From contig NZ_VAJL01000001.1 of NCBI RefSeq assembly GCF_006175945.1, forward strand, positions 4,535,001-4,599,000: 64,000 bases of DNA, given 5' to 3'. The DNA is from Chryseobacterium mulctrae. GTDB taxonomy: Bacteria > Bacteroidota > Bacteroidia > Flavobacteriales > Weeksellaceae. A model generated the notes under the pieces. It worked only from the letters and a program-made list of their open reading frames with translations, ran no database searches and had not been told where the DNA came from. The position numbers and the translations under genes were made by a program. Positions 16,789 to 25,993 of the stretch are shown piece by piece; the stretch's first letter is position 1, and every line of letters starts with the position of its first letter.

Positions 16789-16843
16789 GCCACGAATACA
16801 CAAATATTTATATTTTCTTTGATAATATTTGTGTATTCGTGGC
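16789..16843. repeat. Perfect 20-bp inverted repeat between convergent genes
   Basis: GCCACGAATACACAAATATT (16789-16808) is repeated inverted at 16824-16843, with a 15-nt loop. It lies between the M28 gene (plus) and hisI (minus). No T run follows on either strand, so it may end transcription weakly or be a dispersed extragenic palindrome of the type found in flavobacterial genomes. Confidence 0.75.
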
Positions 16844-16893
16844 AAAAAATAAATAGGTTGCAATCCAAATAATAATCTTATAGCTTGTAATAG

Positions 16894-17481
16894 TTATTTG
16901 TTTCTGGTTAAAAGAACTTTTTCAATATCTTCTAACTGTACATTCTTAGCTTTCAATAAAATTAAAAAGTGATAAAGTAAATCCGCAGCTTCATTTTTAA
17001 ATAAATCGTCGTTATTATCTTTAGCTTCTATCACCAATTCTACTGCTTCCTCTCCTACTTTTTGAGCTATTTTATTTATACCTCTTTGAAATAAAGAATA
17101 GGTATAAGAATCTTCAACTTTATCATCAATTCGCTGGCTGATTTTTTCTTCTAATTCATATAAAAATCCTTTAACATCTTTTTCTCCAAAACAACTGAAG
17201 CTTCCCGTGTGGCAAACGGTATTTGTGGGAATCGCTTTAATTAAAATGGTATCGTTATCGCAATCTGTATCAATACTTTTTACGGTTAAAAAATTTCCTG
17301 ACTCCTCGCCTTTTGTCCAAAGTCTGTTTTTTGAGCGACTAAAAAACGTGACCATTTTTTCTTTTTTTGTTTTTTCAAAAGCTTCTTCATTCATATAACC
17401 CAACATTAAAACCTGTAAAGTTCTATCGTCCTGAATGATGACAGGAACAAGTCCATCCGTTTTATTAAAATCTATTTTCAT
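16894..17481 (-). CDS. hisI: Bifunctional phosphoribosyl-AMP cyclohydrolase / phosphoribosyl-ATP pyrophosphatase
   Basis: A 195-residue HisIE fusion catalysing steps 2 and 3 of histidine synthesis. The N-terminal HisI domain (about 1-105) shows [25 protein letters not shown] and the zinc-site region [11 protein letters not shown] ... CHTGSFSCF. The C-terminal HisE domain (about 110-195) has [14 protein letters not shown] and [13 protein letters not shown], the MazG-type acidic motifs. Last gene of the his operon; it overlaps the hisF stop by 4 nt. Confidence 0.97.
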   Translation of the reverse strand: MKIDFNKTDGLVPVIIQDDRTLQVLMLGYMNEEAFEKTKKEKMVTFFSRSKNRLWTKGEESGNFLTVKSIDTDCDNDTILIKAIPTNTVCHTGSFSCFGEKDVKGFLYELEEKISQRIDDKVEDSYTYSLFQRGINKIAQKVGEEAVELVIEAKDNNDDLFKNEAADLLYHFLILLKAKNVQLEDIEKVLLTRNK

Positions 17482-18230
17482 CTTACCGTAATATTTTTAG
17501 TTTTTAATTCACTTTTTAAATTATTAATTTTAATTTCTCCAAAGTGAAAAATGCTTGCTGCTAAAGCTCCTGTTGCTTTGGTTTGATTAAAAACGTTTTC
17601 AAAATCTTCAGTTTTTCCTGCGCCACCCGAAGAAATTACGGGAATATTTACGTTTTCAGAAATTAATTTTGTGATCCTTAAATCGAAACCATTTTTGGTT
17701 CCGTCTCCATCCATTGAGGTTAAAAGGATTTCTCCAGCTCCTAATTCTTCTACTTTTATAGCCCAATCTAAAGTTCTTAAATCCGAGATTTCCCTTCCTC
17801 CTTTTACAAAAACACAATCTGAATGATCAACAAATTTTGTATCTATGGCAACAACGATACATTGACTTCCAAACTCTTTAGCCAAATCAGAAATCAGTTT
17901 TGGATCTTTTACCGCAGAAGAATTAATACTAATCTTATCTGCTCCGGCTTCCAAAAGTTTTCTTACATCTTTCACAGAAGAAATCCCACCTCCAACAGTG
18001 AATGGAATACTGAGCTCTTTGGCAATGTTTTTCACCAATTCAGCGAAAGTTTTTCGTTCTTCGATTGTTGCGGTAATGTCGAGAAATACCAATTCATCAG
18101 CACCTTCATTTTCATATTTTTTTGCCAATTCTATTGGATCTCCAGCATTTCTCAAGCCTTCAAAGTTGATTCCTTTTACCGTAGTTCCGTCTTTTATATC
18201 CAAGCATGGAATGATTCTTTTTTTAAGCAT
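17478..18230 (-). CDS. hisF: Imidazole glycerol phosphate synthase, cyclase subunit
   Basis: A 250-residue TIM barrel that, with HisH, converts PRFAR and glutamine-derived ammonia into imidazole glycerol phosphate and AICAR. It begins [20 protein letters not shown]; Asp11 is the family's catalytic residue, and the second phosphate-site Asp lies in [15 protein letters not shown]. It is separated from hisA by 187 nt containing two hairpins, the only large gap in the operon. Confidence 0.97.
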   Translation of the reverse strand: MLKKRIIPCLDIKDGTTVKGINFEGLRNAGDPIELAKKYENEGADELVFLDITATIEERKTFAELVKNIAKELSIPFTVGGGISSVKDVRKLLEAGADKISINSSAVKDPKLISDLAKEFGSQCIVVAIDTKFVDHSDCVFVKGGREISDLRTLDWAIKVEELGAGEILLTSMDGDGTKNGFDLRITKLISENVNIPVISSGGAGKTEDFENVFNQTKATGALAASIFHFGEIKINNLKSELKTKNITVR

Positions 18231-18277
18231 TTTATTTAATGGATTACGCAGCGGCGCAAATTTTTTAATTATTTTTT

Positions 18278-18321
18278 GATAGGATTTTATCCTATCTTTT
18301 ATTAAATCGTCCCTTCGGGAC
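18278..18321. repeat. Two hairpins in the hisA-hisF gap
   Basis: GATAGGAT-TTT-ATCCTATC (18278-18296) and GTCCC-TTC-GGGAC (18309-18321) are perfect inverted repeats within the his operon. On the coding (minus) strand no T run follows, so they are more likely processing, stability or mobile-repeat structures than terminators. Confidence 0.65.
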
Positions 18322-18417
18322 TCTCTCTGGAAATCTTTGAGTTGCTAAAACTTATTCGTTCTTATTGAGTAATTAGCAGTAACTTAAAATTCCTAATGTG
18401 TTTTAAACCTTTTATGC

Positions 18418-19131
18418 TTAAACAAAACTCTCCAGTTGTTTCAATGAAATTCTTCCTTCATAAATCGCTTTCCCGATAATGGTTCCACTGCATCCGATTT
18501 CTTTCATTTTGTAAACATCTTCAATACCCGAAATTCCACCACTTGCAATAAGCTGAATTTTTGTTTTATCTAAAATTTCTTTGTACAAATCTTCTGAAGC
18601 ACCTTCCAACATTCCATCTTTTGAAATATCGGTGCAGATCACATTTTTAATTCCTTTTTTCTGATAGCCAAGAATAAAATCAATCACATCTTGATTGCTT
18701 TCTTCCAGCCAACCTGAAGTTTTTATTTTTCTGTTCTCACAATCAGCTCCTAAAATAATTTTCTCAGAACCATATTTCTCAATTAAACTAAAACAAAACT
18801 CAGGATTTTGAACGGCAATACTTCCAATTGTAATTTGCTTTGCGCCTGAATTAAAAGCAATTTCTATATCTTCAATAGTTTTCAAACCACCTCCAAAGTC
18901 GATTTGTAAAGACGTTTCTCGGGCTATATTTTCAAGAACTTTTTGGTTGACAATATGTTTAGATTTTGCACCATCCAAATCAACCAAATGAAGATATTTT
19001 ATTCCGAAACTTTCAAATTCTTTGGCAACTTCTAGAGGATTTTCGTTATATATTTTTTTTGTTCTGTAATCACCTTTCGACAGACGGACGCATTTTCCGT
19101 CGATAATATCAATAGCTGGAATAATTCGCAT
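18418..19131 (-). CDS. hisA: ProFAR isomerase (1-(5-phosphoribosyl)-5-[(phosphoribosylamino)methylideneamino]imidazole-4-carboxamide isomerase)
   Basis: A 237-residue TIM barrel for the Amadori-type isomerisation of ProFAR to PRFAR. The start [22 protein letters not shown] carries the catalytic Asp8; the second acid lies in [12 protein letters not shown]. Phosphate loops FGGGL and ASGGISG are intact. It follows hisH after 2 nt. Confidence 0.97.
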   Translation of the reverse strand: MRIIPAIDIIDGKCVRLSKGDYRTKKIYNENPLEVAKEFESFGIKYLHLVDLDGAKSKHIVNQKVLENIARETSLQIDFGGGLKTIEDIEIAFNSGAKQITIGSIAVQNPEFCFSLIEKYGSEKIILGADCENRKIKTSGWLEESNQDVIDFILGYQKKGIKNVICTDISKDGMLEGASEDLYKEILDKTKIQLIASGGISGIEDVYKMKEIGCSGTIIGKAIYEGRISLKQLESFV

Positions 19132-19133
19132 AT

Positions 19134-19712
19134 CTAAAATTTTAAAAAGTTTTGTAATAGCTGACTTCCAATTTTGCCCGATTTTTCAGGGTGAAACTGC
19201 ATTGCATAAAAATTATCTTTTTGCAAAGACGCACTGAATGGCAAAATATAATCACAAACAGAAGTGGTATTTTCTGACAATTCACAATAAAAACTGTGCA
19301 CGAAATAGACATCACTTTCTTCTTTAATTCCTGAATAAATGGTTGATTTAAACTCTGAAATTGTGTTCCAACCCATATGCGGAATAATATCTTCTGCAGG
19401 AAACTTTTTTACATTAATATCGAAAATTCCCATTCCAACTGTGTTTCCCTCTTCATTATTTTTGCACATTAACTGCATTCCAAGACAAATTCCCAAAACG
19501 GGTTGCTTCAAAGTCGGAATTAACTGATCTAATCCTTTTTTCTTTAAAATTTTCATCGTTGAAGACGCTTCTCCAACTCCAGGAAAAATTACTTTATCGG
19601 CATTTTTTATTAGCTCAAAATCATCTGTAATGATCGATTCAGCTCCTAATCTGTTTAATGCATTTTGTACAGAACTTACGTTTCCGCCGTTGTATTTTAT
19701 AATTGCAATCAT
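19134..19712 (-). CDS. hisH: Imidazole glycerol phosphate synthase, glutamine amidotransferase subunit
   Basis: A 192-residue class I glutaminase that feeds ammonia to HisF. Nucleophile Cys in GICLGMQLM, and His/Glu in MQFHPEKSG. The start is set at 19712 ([14 protein letters not shown]), 1 nt after the hisB stop; an earlier in-frame ATG at 19742 would add ten residues that overlap hisB and lack family character. Confidence 0.97.
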   Translation of the reverse strand: MIAIIKYNGGNVSSVQNALNRLGAESIITDDFELIKNADKVIFPGVGEASSTMKILKKKGLDQLIPTLKQPVLGICLGMQLMCKNNEEGNTVGMGIFDINVKKFPAEDIIPHMGWNTISEFKSTIYSGIKEESDVYFVHSFYCELSENTTSVCDYILPFSASLQKDNFYAMQFHPEKSGKIGSQLLQNFLKF

Positions 19713-19713
19713 C

Positions 19714-20808
19714 TTATAAACTTCCTTTTGTTGATGGCACATTAAAATTTTGATCAGATTGATTTACAGCCATTTTTATTGCTTTTGCAAAGGCTTTAAA
19801 AACAGATTCAATCTTGTGATGCTCATTTTCTCCTTCCACTTTAATATTGAGATTACATTTTGCTGAATCGGTAAAAGATTTGAAAAAATGCTCGAACATT
19901 TCAGTTGGAACGTCTCCAATTTTTTCACGCTTAAAATTAGCTTCCCAAACCAACCACGAACGACCTCCAAAATCAAGAGCAACTTGTGCTAAACAATCAT
20001 CCATCGGAAGCAAAAAACCATATCTTTCAATTCCTTTTTTCTTTCCTAAAGCTTTTAAAATTGCTTCTCCCAAAACAATTCCTGTGTCTTCAATGGTGTG
20101 ATGTTCATCAACTTGTAAGTCTCCGTTAACTTTGATTTTTAAATCTAAATTGCCGTGCTTCGATATTTGTTCAAGCATATGATCGAAAAAATGTAACCCT
20201 GTTGAGATCTCAGAATTTCCGCTTCCATCGAGATTGATTTCTATTTCAATTTCTGTTTCGTTTGTTTTTCTTGAAACTTTAGATTTTCTGGGGATTTGCT
20301 TTAAATATTGGTAAATTTCACTCCAGTTTTCTGTCGTTAGATTTGCATCTTCATTTTGAATTTTATTAATGAAGATTGATTTTGAACCTAAGTTTTTTGC
20401 TAATTGAATATCCGTAATTCTGTCTCCAATCACGAAAGAATTTTCAAGATCGTAATCACCGTAAATATATTTTCCCAACATTCCAATTCCTGGTTTTCTT
20501 GTCGGAAGATTTTCACTTTCAAAACTTTTATCGATCAAAATATCATTAAAAATAATTCCTTCATTTTCAAAAGCTTTCAACATCTTTTCATGAGGTTTTA
20601 TAAAATCTTCCATTGGAAAACTTTTTGTTCCCAAACCATCCTGATTCGTCACCATGACCAATTCAAAATCAAGTTCTTTGGCAATTTTTGAAAGGTTTTG
20701 AAAAACTCCAGGATAGAATTCAAGTTTTTCCAAAGAATCAACCTGAAAATCTGCTTGAGGTTCTAGAATCAAAGTTCCGTCACGGTCTATAAATAATATT
20801 TTTTTCAT
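19714..20808 (-). CDS. hisB: Bifunctional histidinol-phosphatase / imidazoleglycerol-phosphate dehydratase
   Basis: A 364-residue fusion like that of E. coli. The N-terminal HAD phosphatase (about 1-165) has FIDRDGTL with the nucleophile Asp and MVTNQDGLG, and removes phosphate from histidinol phosphate. The C-terminal dehydratase (about 170-364) has the manganese-binding [19 protein letters not shown] and [10 protein letters not shown] motifs. Next to hisH with 1 nt spacing and to hisC with 2 nt. Confidence 0.97.
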   Translation of the reverse strand: MKKILFIDRDGTLILEPQADFQVDSLEKLEFYPGVFQNLSKIAKELDFELVMVTNQDGLGTKSFPMEDFIKPHEKMLKAFENEGIIFNDILIDKSFESENLPTRKPGIGMLGKYIYGDYDLENSFVIGDRITDIQLAKNLGSKSIFINKIQNEDANLTTENWSEIYQYLKQIPRKSKVSRKTNETEIEIEINLDGSGNSEISTGLHFFDHMLEQISKHGNLDLKIKVNGDLQVDEHHTIEDTGIVLGEAILKALGKKKGIERYGFLLPMDDCLAQVALDFGGRSWLVWEANFKREKIGDVPTEMFEHFFKSFTDSAKCNLNIKVEGENEHHKIESVFKAFAKAIKMAVNQSDQNFNVPSTKGSL

Positions 20809-20810
20809 GA

Positions 20811-21836
20811 TTAAATACTTTTTAAAACCTGAATTAATTGAATATTTTCTTCTCTGGTTCCTACATTAATTCTGATACAATTTGGAATTTGAGGGCTTCT
20901 TTTGCTCGTCAAAATTTCTTTTTCCAACAATTTTTCGTAAACTTTTTCTATATCTTCAAACTCAATCAAAAAGAAATTAGCATCTGTCGGATACACTTTT
21001 TTAATACAGTTAACTGATTGAAATTCATTTTTCAACCAAGAAATTTCATTTAAAATACTTTCTATGTTTTGTTTTACATTTTCTTGTTTATCGATGAGCT
21101 CAATGACTTTATTTGAGCTTAAAGAATTCACGTTGTAAGGCGCTTTTACAGTATTAATTAACTTAATAATTTCTTTGGAAGAATATGCAATACCGACTCT
21201 TGCTCCTGCCATTCCCCAAGCTTTTGAAAAAGTCTGAAGAACAATTAGATTTGGATATTTTTCTAATAATTCAATACAAGATTTTTTACCTGAAAACTCA
21301 ATATAAGCTTCATCCACCACTACAATTCCATTGAAATTTTTAATGTAATACTCAATATCTTTTACAGAATTTCCGGTAGGATTATTCGGTGAACAAAGGA
21401 AAAAAACTTTGGATTTAAAATCTTTTGAAATTTTCAGAAAATCATCTTTTACAATTTCAAAATCTGCATTTAAATCGAGTTTTATTACTTTATTTTCGTT
21501 GATAGAAGCGTAAAAACCATACATTGCAAACGATGGATTCATCATTAAAACTGAATCTTTTTTAGGTTCACAAAATACTTTTATAATCAAATCGATGAGC
21601 TCATCGCTTCCATTTCCAACTGCGATTTGATTGGCCGAAATATTTTTTATTTCTGAAAGTTTTTGCTTCAATTTTTTTTGAGTAGAATCAGGATAACGGT
21701 TCAATTCTCCAAACGGATTTTCATTTGCATCCAGCAAAACTGGGTTTTCAAATTCATTATTGTCCCTAAAACTGATGTAAGGCTGTAATTCCAAAATATT
21801 TTTTCTTACTAAATTATTGATGTTAAATTCTTTCAT
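20811..21836 (-). CDS. hisC: Histidinol-phosphate aminotransferase
   Basis: A 341-residue PLP-dependent class I/II aminotransferase acting before histidinol phosphate formation. The PLP lysine lies in [24 protein letters not shown]-type cofactor contacts appear as CSPNNPTGN, and [11 protein letters not shown] supplies the PLP-pairing Asp. Between hisD and hisB in the operon. Confidence 0.97.
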   Translation of the reverse strand: MKEFNINNLVRKNILELQPYISFRDNNEFENPVLLDANENPFGELNRYPDSTQKKLKQKLSEIKNISANQIAVGNGSDELIDLIIKVFCEPKKDSVLMMNPSFAMYGFYASINENKVIKLDLNADFEIVKDDFLKISKDFKSKVFFLCSPNNPTGNSVKDIEYYIKNFNGIVVVDEAYIEFSGKKSCIELLEKYPNLIVLQTFSKAWGMAGARVGIAYSSKEIIKLINTVKAPYNVNSLSSNKVIELIDKQENVKQNIESILNEISWLKNEFQSVNCIKKVYPTDANFFLIEFEDIEKVYEKLLEKEILTSKRSPQIPNCIRINVGTREENIQLIQVLKSI

Positions 21837-21840
21837 TTTC

Positions 21841-23115
21841 TTATTTTAATCTGATTGATACGGCATTTTTGTGAGCAAATAATCCTTCTGCTTCGGCCAT
21901 GAGTTCTATTGTTTTTCCTAAATTTTGGAGTCCTTCTTTTGATAGATTCTGAAACGTAATTTTCTTCACAAAACTGTCTAAAGAAACTCCACTGTAATTC
22001 TTTGCAAATCCGTTGGTTGGAAGTGTATGATTGGTTCCGCTTGCATAATCTCCTGCGCTTTCACAAGAATAGTTTCCCAGAAAAACCGAACCTGCATTTT
22101 GAATTTTTGGAATATACTGTTCATAATCTTCCAAAGCTAAAATCAAATGTTCCGGAGCATACAGATTGCTGAATTCGAGGGCTTCATCTAAAGAATCAAA
22201 CAAAATGAAATGACTGTTTTTCAAAGCTTCGTTTGCCAATCCATTTCGTGGAAGTTTCTTAAGCTGTTTTTCTGTTTCTTCGATGGTTTGGTTAAAAATT
22301 TTTTCATCAGTTGAAAGAAAAATAACCTGACTGTCGCTTCCGTGTTCTGCCTGAGAAAGTAGATCTGCAGCGCAATATTCTGGAATTGCCTGTTCATCAG
22401 CAATGACCAAAACTTCACTTGGTCCTGCAGGCATATCTATTGCGACATTATAATTTTGGCTAAACTCTTTTGCTGCAACAACATACTGATTTCCAGGTCC
22501 GAAAATTTTGTAAACATTCGGAATACTTTCTGTTCCTAAAGTCATGGCTGCAATGGCTTGAGCTCCGCCGGTTTTAAAGATTTTTGTAACACCGCAAAGT
22601 TTTGCCGTATATAAAATGACAGCATTAATATTTCCATTTTTATCAGGCGGAGTACATAAAATAATTTCCTTGCAACCAGCCAACTGAGCAGGAATTGCCA
22701 ACATTAAAACCGTAGAAAATAGCGGAGCAGTTCCACCCGGAATATAGATTCCAACTTTTTCGATGGCTCTGTTTTCTCTCCAGCAAACAACTCCTTTTGT
22801 TGTTTCAATCTTTTGAATTTCAGTAATTTGTGACAAGTGAAATTTTGTAATATTTTCTTTTGCCTTTTGAATGGCAAGTTTCAATTCTTCACCTATTAAA
22901 TTTTCTGAACTTTCTATTTCTTCTTCTGAAACTTGAATGTTTTCAATTTCTGCCTGATCAAATTTTTTATTGAGAGCTATTAAAGCCTGATCACCATTTT
23001 TTTCAACTTCATTAAAAATATTGGTTATTAATTCTGTCAATTGTTCTTTCTTTAAAACTGGTCTTTTTACCAATTCTGGCCAGCTGTCTTTTTTAGGATA
23101 TTTATTAATTTTCAT
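21841..23115 (-). CDS. hisD: Histidinol dehydrogenase
   Basis: A 424-residue zinc- and NAD-dependent enzyme for the last two oxidations, histidinol to histidine. It shows the family stretches IYIPGGTAPLFSTVLMLAIPA, GPGNQYVVAAK, DMPAGPSEVLVIAD, LLSQAEHGSDSQVIF and the catalytic Glu-His pair in YAPEHLIL. Full length, one base after hisG. Confidence 0.97.
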   Translation of the reverse strand: MKINKYPKKDSWPELVKRPVLKKEQLTELITNIFNEVEKNGDQALIALNKKFDQAEIENIQVSEEEIESSENLIGEELKLAIQKAKENITKFHLSQITEIQKIETTKGVVCWRENRAIEKVGIYIPGGTAPLFSTVLMLAIPAQLAGCKEIILCTPPDKNGNINAVILYTAKLCGVTKIFKTGGAQAIAAMTLGTESIPNVYKIFGPGNQYVVAAKEFSQNYNVAIDMPAGPSEVLVIADEQAIPEYCAADLLSQAEHGSDSQVIFLSTDEKIFNQTIEETEKQLKKLPRNGLANEALKNSHFILFDSLDEALEFSNLYAPEHLILALEDYEQYIPKIQNAGSVFLGNYSCESAGDYASGTNHTLPTNGFAKNYSGVSLDSFVKKITFQNLSKEGLQNLGKTIELMAEAEGLFAHKNAVSIRLK

Positions 23116-23116
23116 C

Positions 23117-23974
23117 TTAAATCACCATTTTATCGATTGGAATAATTAAAATGTCTTGTGCTCCTTTTTCCTTCAGTTCATCAATGACTTCCCAAAAATG
23201 CTCTTCATCAATGACAGAATGAATACTGCTCCAACCCTCTTCGGCTAAAGGAATTACCGTTGGACTTTTTAAAACCGGGAGAACATTTGAGACTTCTGAG
23301 ATCTTTTCATTGGGAACATTCATCAAAATATATTTTGAGTTTTTTGCCTTTAAAACAGATTGAATTCTGAACAGAAATTTTTCTAAGATTTTTTGCTTGT
23401 CATTATTTAGCTGGAATGTTTTTGCAAGAACAGCTTCAGACTTTAAAATGGTAACAGTTTCCCTCAAACCATTTTTAAAAAGAGTACTTCCAGAGCTTAC
23501 AATATCACAGATTCCATCGGCAAGACCAATATTTGGAGCGATTTCTACCGAGCCGGAAATAACGTGTATATCTGCTGAAATATTATTTTTCTCAAGAAAA
23601 TTCTTCAATGTGTTCGGGTAAGAAGTAGCAATTTTTTTGCCCTGAAAATAATTGATGTCATCTGTTTCAACTTCTTTAGGAACAGCTATTGAAACTCTGC
23701 ATTTTGAAAATCCTAAACTTTGAATAATTTCAATATTTTTTTGCTTTTCTGCTAAAAGATTTTCGCCGACGATAGCAATATCAACCACACCATCTTCCAG
23801 ATATTGTGGTATATCAGAATTTCTTAAATACATGATCTCCATTGGGAAATTGTCTACAGAAACCTTGAGCTGGTCTTTTCCGTTGTTGACGAAAATTCCG
23901 CAATCTTTGAGGAGTTGGAGCGATTCTTCGTAAAGGCGACCGCTTTTTTGTATGGCAATTTTTAATTTACTCAT
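23117..23974 (-). CDS. hisG: ATP phosphoribosyltransferase, long form
   Basis: A 285-residue first enzyme of histidine synthesis, joining ATP and PRPP. The length and the C-terminal domain (about residues 210-285: KYILMNVPNEKISEVSNVLPVLKSPT) identify the long HisG form, which is feedback-inhibited by histidine and needs no HisZ. PRPP loop DGICDIVSSGSTL. First structural gene after the attenuator at 24045-24170, so both enzyme inhibition and transcription attenuation seem to control the pathway. Confidence 0.97.
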   Translation of the reverse strand: MSKLKIAIQKSGRLYEESLQLLKDCGIFVNNGKDQLKVSVDNFPMEIMYLRNSDIPQYLEDGVVDIAIVGENLLAEKQKNIEIIQSLGFSKCRVSIAVPKEVETDDINYFQGKKIATSYPNTLKNFLEKNNISADIHVISGSVEIAPNIGLADGICDIVSSGSTLFKNGLRETVTILKSEAVLAKTFQLNNDKQKILEKFLFRIQSVLKAKNSKYILMNVPNEKISEVSNVLPVLKSPTVIPLAEEGWSSIHSVIDEEHFWEVIDELKEKGAQDILIIPIDKMVI

Positions 23975-24044
23975 TTTATTATTTTAAATCTGAGTAAACG
24001 AAAATGATTAATTGAAATAAATTGCCCGGGAAGAATTTAGAAAC

Positions 24045-24076
24045 AAAAAAACCGTCTGTTTACTCAGACGGTTTTT
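24045..24076 (-). terminator. his operon attenuator (intrinsic terminator)
   Basis: On the minus strand AAAAACCGTCTG (24076-24065), loop AGTAAA, CAGACGGTTTTT (24058-24047) forms a perfect 12-bp stem followed by a T run to 24045. It lies between the leader peptide and hisG. Its 5' arm CCGTCT (24071-24066) can instead pair with AGACGG (24121-24116) at the leader stop codon, which would open the terminator. Confidence 0.93.
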
Positions 24077-24115
24077 AATTATTTTGATTTTTAACATAGT
24101 CATAGATCAACAATT

Positions 24116-24122
24116 CCGTCTA
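24116..24122 (-). promoter_or_regulatory. Antiterminator segment overlapping the leader stop codon
   Basis: Minus-strand TAGACGG (24122-24116) begins with the stop codon TAG of the leader peptide. It is complementary to CCGTCTG in the terminator's 5' arm (6 Watson-Crick pairs plus one G-U). A ribosome at the stop codon would cover it; a ribosome stalled at the His codons would leave it free. Confidence 0.85.
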
Positions 24123-24170
24123 GCAGAGATGATGATAATAATGATGTACTGTTAAAAAATTCGGTTTCAT
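24120..24170 (-). CDS. his operon leader peptide (attenuator peptide)
   Basis: A 16-residue ORF, MKPNFLTVHHYYHHLC, starting at ATG 24170 and ending with TAG at 24122-24120. Four of six consecutive codons are His (24146-24141 and 24134-24129), interrupted by two Tyr codons. It sits 19 nt after a TACATTTG -7 box, upstream of a terminator and the hisGDCBHAFI genes. Its role is to sense charged tRNA-His: stalling frees the antiterminator segment. It is too short for normal ORF calling. Confidence 0.92.
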   Translation of the reverse strand: MKPNFLTVHHYYHHLC

Positions 24171-24188
24171 TGTTGAAATTTTGTGGTA

Positions 24189-24218
24189 CAAATGTAGGAC
24201 TAATTTTTAATCCCGCAA
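24189..24218 (-). promoter_or_regulatory. his operon promoter
   Basis: Minus strand: TTG (24218-24216), 19-nt spacer, TACATTTG (24196-24189). Both parts fit the Bacteroidota -33/-7 consensus, and the leader ATG follows 19 nt downstream. Confidence 0.85.
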
Positions 24219-24223
24219 GAATT

Positions 24224-25324
24224 TTACGAAATAATTTTTTGATAGAGATCCATCAGTTGATGAGCAATGGGTTCGTCATTGAACTTCTGGACGAACTCAA
24301 AACCTTTATCAGAACGGCGTTTTCTTTCAGATTCGCTATCCCATAAAAATTTTATTTTTGATTGAATATCCAGATAATTTTCGGGATCGATATAAACAGA
24401 ATCTGAACCTCCTGCTTCAGGAAGACAACTTGTATTGCTTGTAATGGTAACTGTTTTTGAAAATAAGGCTTCAATCACGGGAATTCCAAAGCCTTCAAAA
24501 AAACTTGGATAAACAAAAATATCAGCAGATTTATAAATGACAGCTAACTCATCCATTGAAACATTTTCTAAAAAATGAATCTGATTTTCTATTTTATTTT
24601 TCTCAATAAAATGCTTTATTTTTTGAAAATACTTTGTTTTCTTCCCAACAACTACCAAAGGAATTGTTGTGTCTTTTATTGCTTTAACAATATTGAAAAG
24701 ATTTTTACGCTCTTCAATCGTTCCAACATTTAAAATAAACCGTTCTGGAAGATTGAATTTCTCTTTAGTTTTCTGAATAAATTCTTCAGATTGTTGCTCT
24801 TTAAAAGCTTTGTGACAACCTTGATAAATGACTTCAATTTTGCTTTCCGGAACTTTCAGATATTGAATAATATCTCTTTTGGTCTGTTCTGAAATGGCAA
24901 TGATTTTATCAGCCGTATTTGCTGCTTTTTTGAATTTCCAAAGATGGATTTTTCTGTCAAAAAAAGAATAATATTGAGGATATCTTACGAATATCAAATC
25001 GTGAATGGTGACTATTTTTTTGATGGGTTTTTTGTCCCATTTTAAAGGTAACTCGCCCGATAATCCATGGAATATATCCGCATTTTCTTTTTGTGCATCT
25101 TTTCCCATTTTAAACTGTCGAGACATAGTTCCTTTAGAGGTTTCTACAAAGGTAACATTGGAGCTTTCTAAAATATCGGAACCTCTTTCCGATTTATTTT
25201 TATTGAGTAGTAAGTATTGATTTTCAGGATAATATTTAGACAAAATTCTGACTAAATCTCTCGAGTAATTCCCTAATCCTGAAGTATTATGAAAAAAACG
25301 TTTGGCATCAAATGCTATCTTCAT
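24224..25324 (-). CDS. Glycosyltransferase family 4 (GT-B fold)
   Basis: A 366-residue retaining glycosyltransferase. N-terminal MKIAFDAKRFFHNTSGLGNYSRDL is an acceptor-side Rossmann domain. The C-terminal donor domain has ILNVGTIEERKNLFNIVKAI and the GT4 signature region FVYPSFFEGFGIPVIEAL, with the EGFGIPVIE acidic residues that bind the nucleotide sugar. It overlaps the preceding glycosyltransferase gene by 17 nt, so the pair works together, probably in lipopolysaccharide or capsule assembly at the inner face of the membrane. The sugar is unknown. Confidence 0.9.
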   Translation of the reverse strand: MKIAFDAKRFFHNTSGLGNYSRDLVRILSKYYPENQYLLLNKNKSERGSDILESSNVTFVETSKGTMSRQFKMGKDAQKENADIFHGLSGELPLKWDKKPIKKIVTIHDLIFVRYPQYYSFFDRKIHLWKFKKAANTADKIIAISEQTKRDIIQYLKVPESKIEVIYQGCHKAFKEQQSEEFIQKTKEKFNLPERFILNVGTIEERKNLFNIVKAIKDTTIPLVVVGKKTKYFQKIKHFIEKNKIENQIHFLENVSMDELAVIYKSADIFVYPSFFEGFGIPVIEALFSKTVTITSNTSCLPEAGGSDSVYIDPENYLDIQSKIKFLWDSESERKRRSDKGFEFVQKFNDEPIAHQLMDLYQKIIS

Positions 25325-25982
25325 TCTCAGGTTTTATAATGTTTTGGGTAAGCTGTTTTCTCTTCCAGTGTTCAGATTTATCACTGTAAAGGAAGAATTT
25401 CCCCAGCTTATATTTAAACTGCATATTATTGTCATAATGCGGTCCCATAAATCGATGCGGAATAGTTGGATCTTCTTTTAAACAGGCTTTAACTGCGTCT
25501 GTATAAACGGTTGGTCCGGTTGTTTTGTGTACATTATGAGGATATGGATTGTTTTTGATATTATCTAAGATCATCTCCAAGGTTCTCTGTAAAAATGGGT
25601 GTCCTGCAGCATATGCAAGACCCCATTGTACATAATATGTGTGTGGAATTTCATCCGTCACCAAAGCTACATCGTCTTCACGAATAAACTTTTTGATCGG
25701 CTTGTTGATTCCGCTGTCTACATCTAGATAAACGCCACCTTTTTTATAAAGAATGGCATATCTGAAAAAATCTGCTTTGGCAGCTCCTATCGTCAGTCTG
25801 TTGTAAGCTTTCAAGTATTCAGGTGGAAACTCGTCTTTAAAAAAAGTCTGAATTCTGTTATCATCATAAAAATGATATTCATACTCAGGGTTTTTTTTGA
25901 GCATTCTTTTGATATGAAACTTCGTAAGCCAAGGAAGCTTATCGGTTTTAAACGTCTGAAAAATTTGTTTAGGAATTGCCAT
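25308..25982 (-). CDS. Glycosyltransferase with DXD motif (GT32-like, capsular/mannosyltransferase type)
   Basis: A 224-residue protein with the layout of the DXD-sugar-binding (OCH1-like) family: MAIPKQIFQTFKTDKLPWL at the start, KADFFRYAILYKKGGVYLDVDSG in the middle with DVD as the metal-binding motif, and a GPTVYTDAV stretch later. It probably adds one sugar to a surface glycan. It lies 11 nt after dapD and overlaps the next glycosyltransferase. No membrane segment is seen. Confidence 0.85.
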   Translation of the reverse strand: MAIPKQIFQTFKTDKLPWLTKFHIKRMLKKNPEYEYHFYDDNRIQTFFKDEFPPEYLKAYNRLTIGAAKADFFRYAILYKKGGVYLDVDSGINKPIKKFIREDDVALVTDEIPHTYYVQWGLAYAAGHPFLQRTLEMILDNIKNNPYPHNVHKTTGPTVYTDAVKACLKEDPTIPHRFMGPHYDNNMQFKYKLGKFFLYSDKSEHWKRKQLTQNIIKPENEDSI

Positions 25983-25993
25983 TTTGCAAAGAT

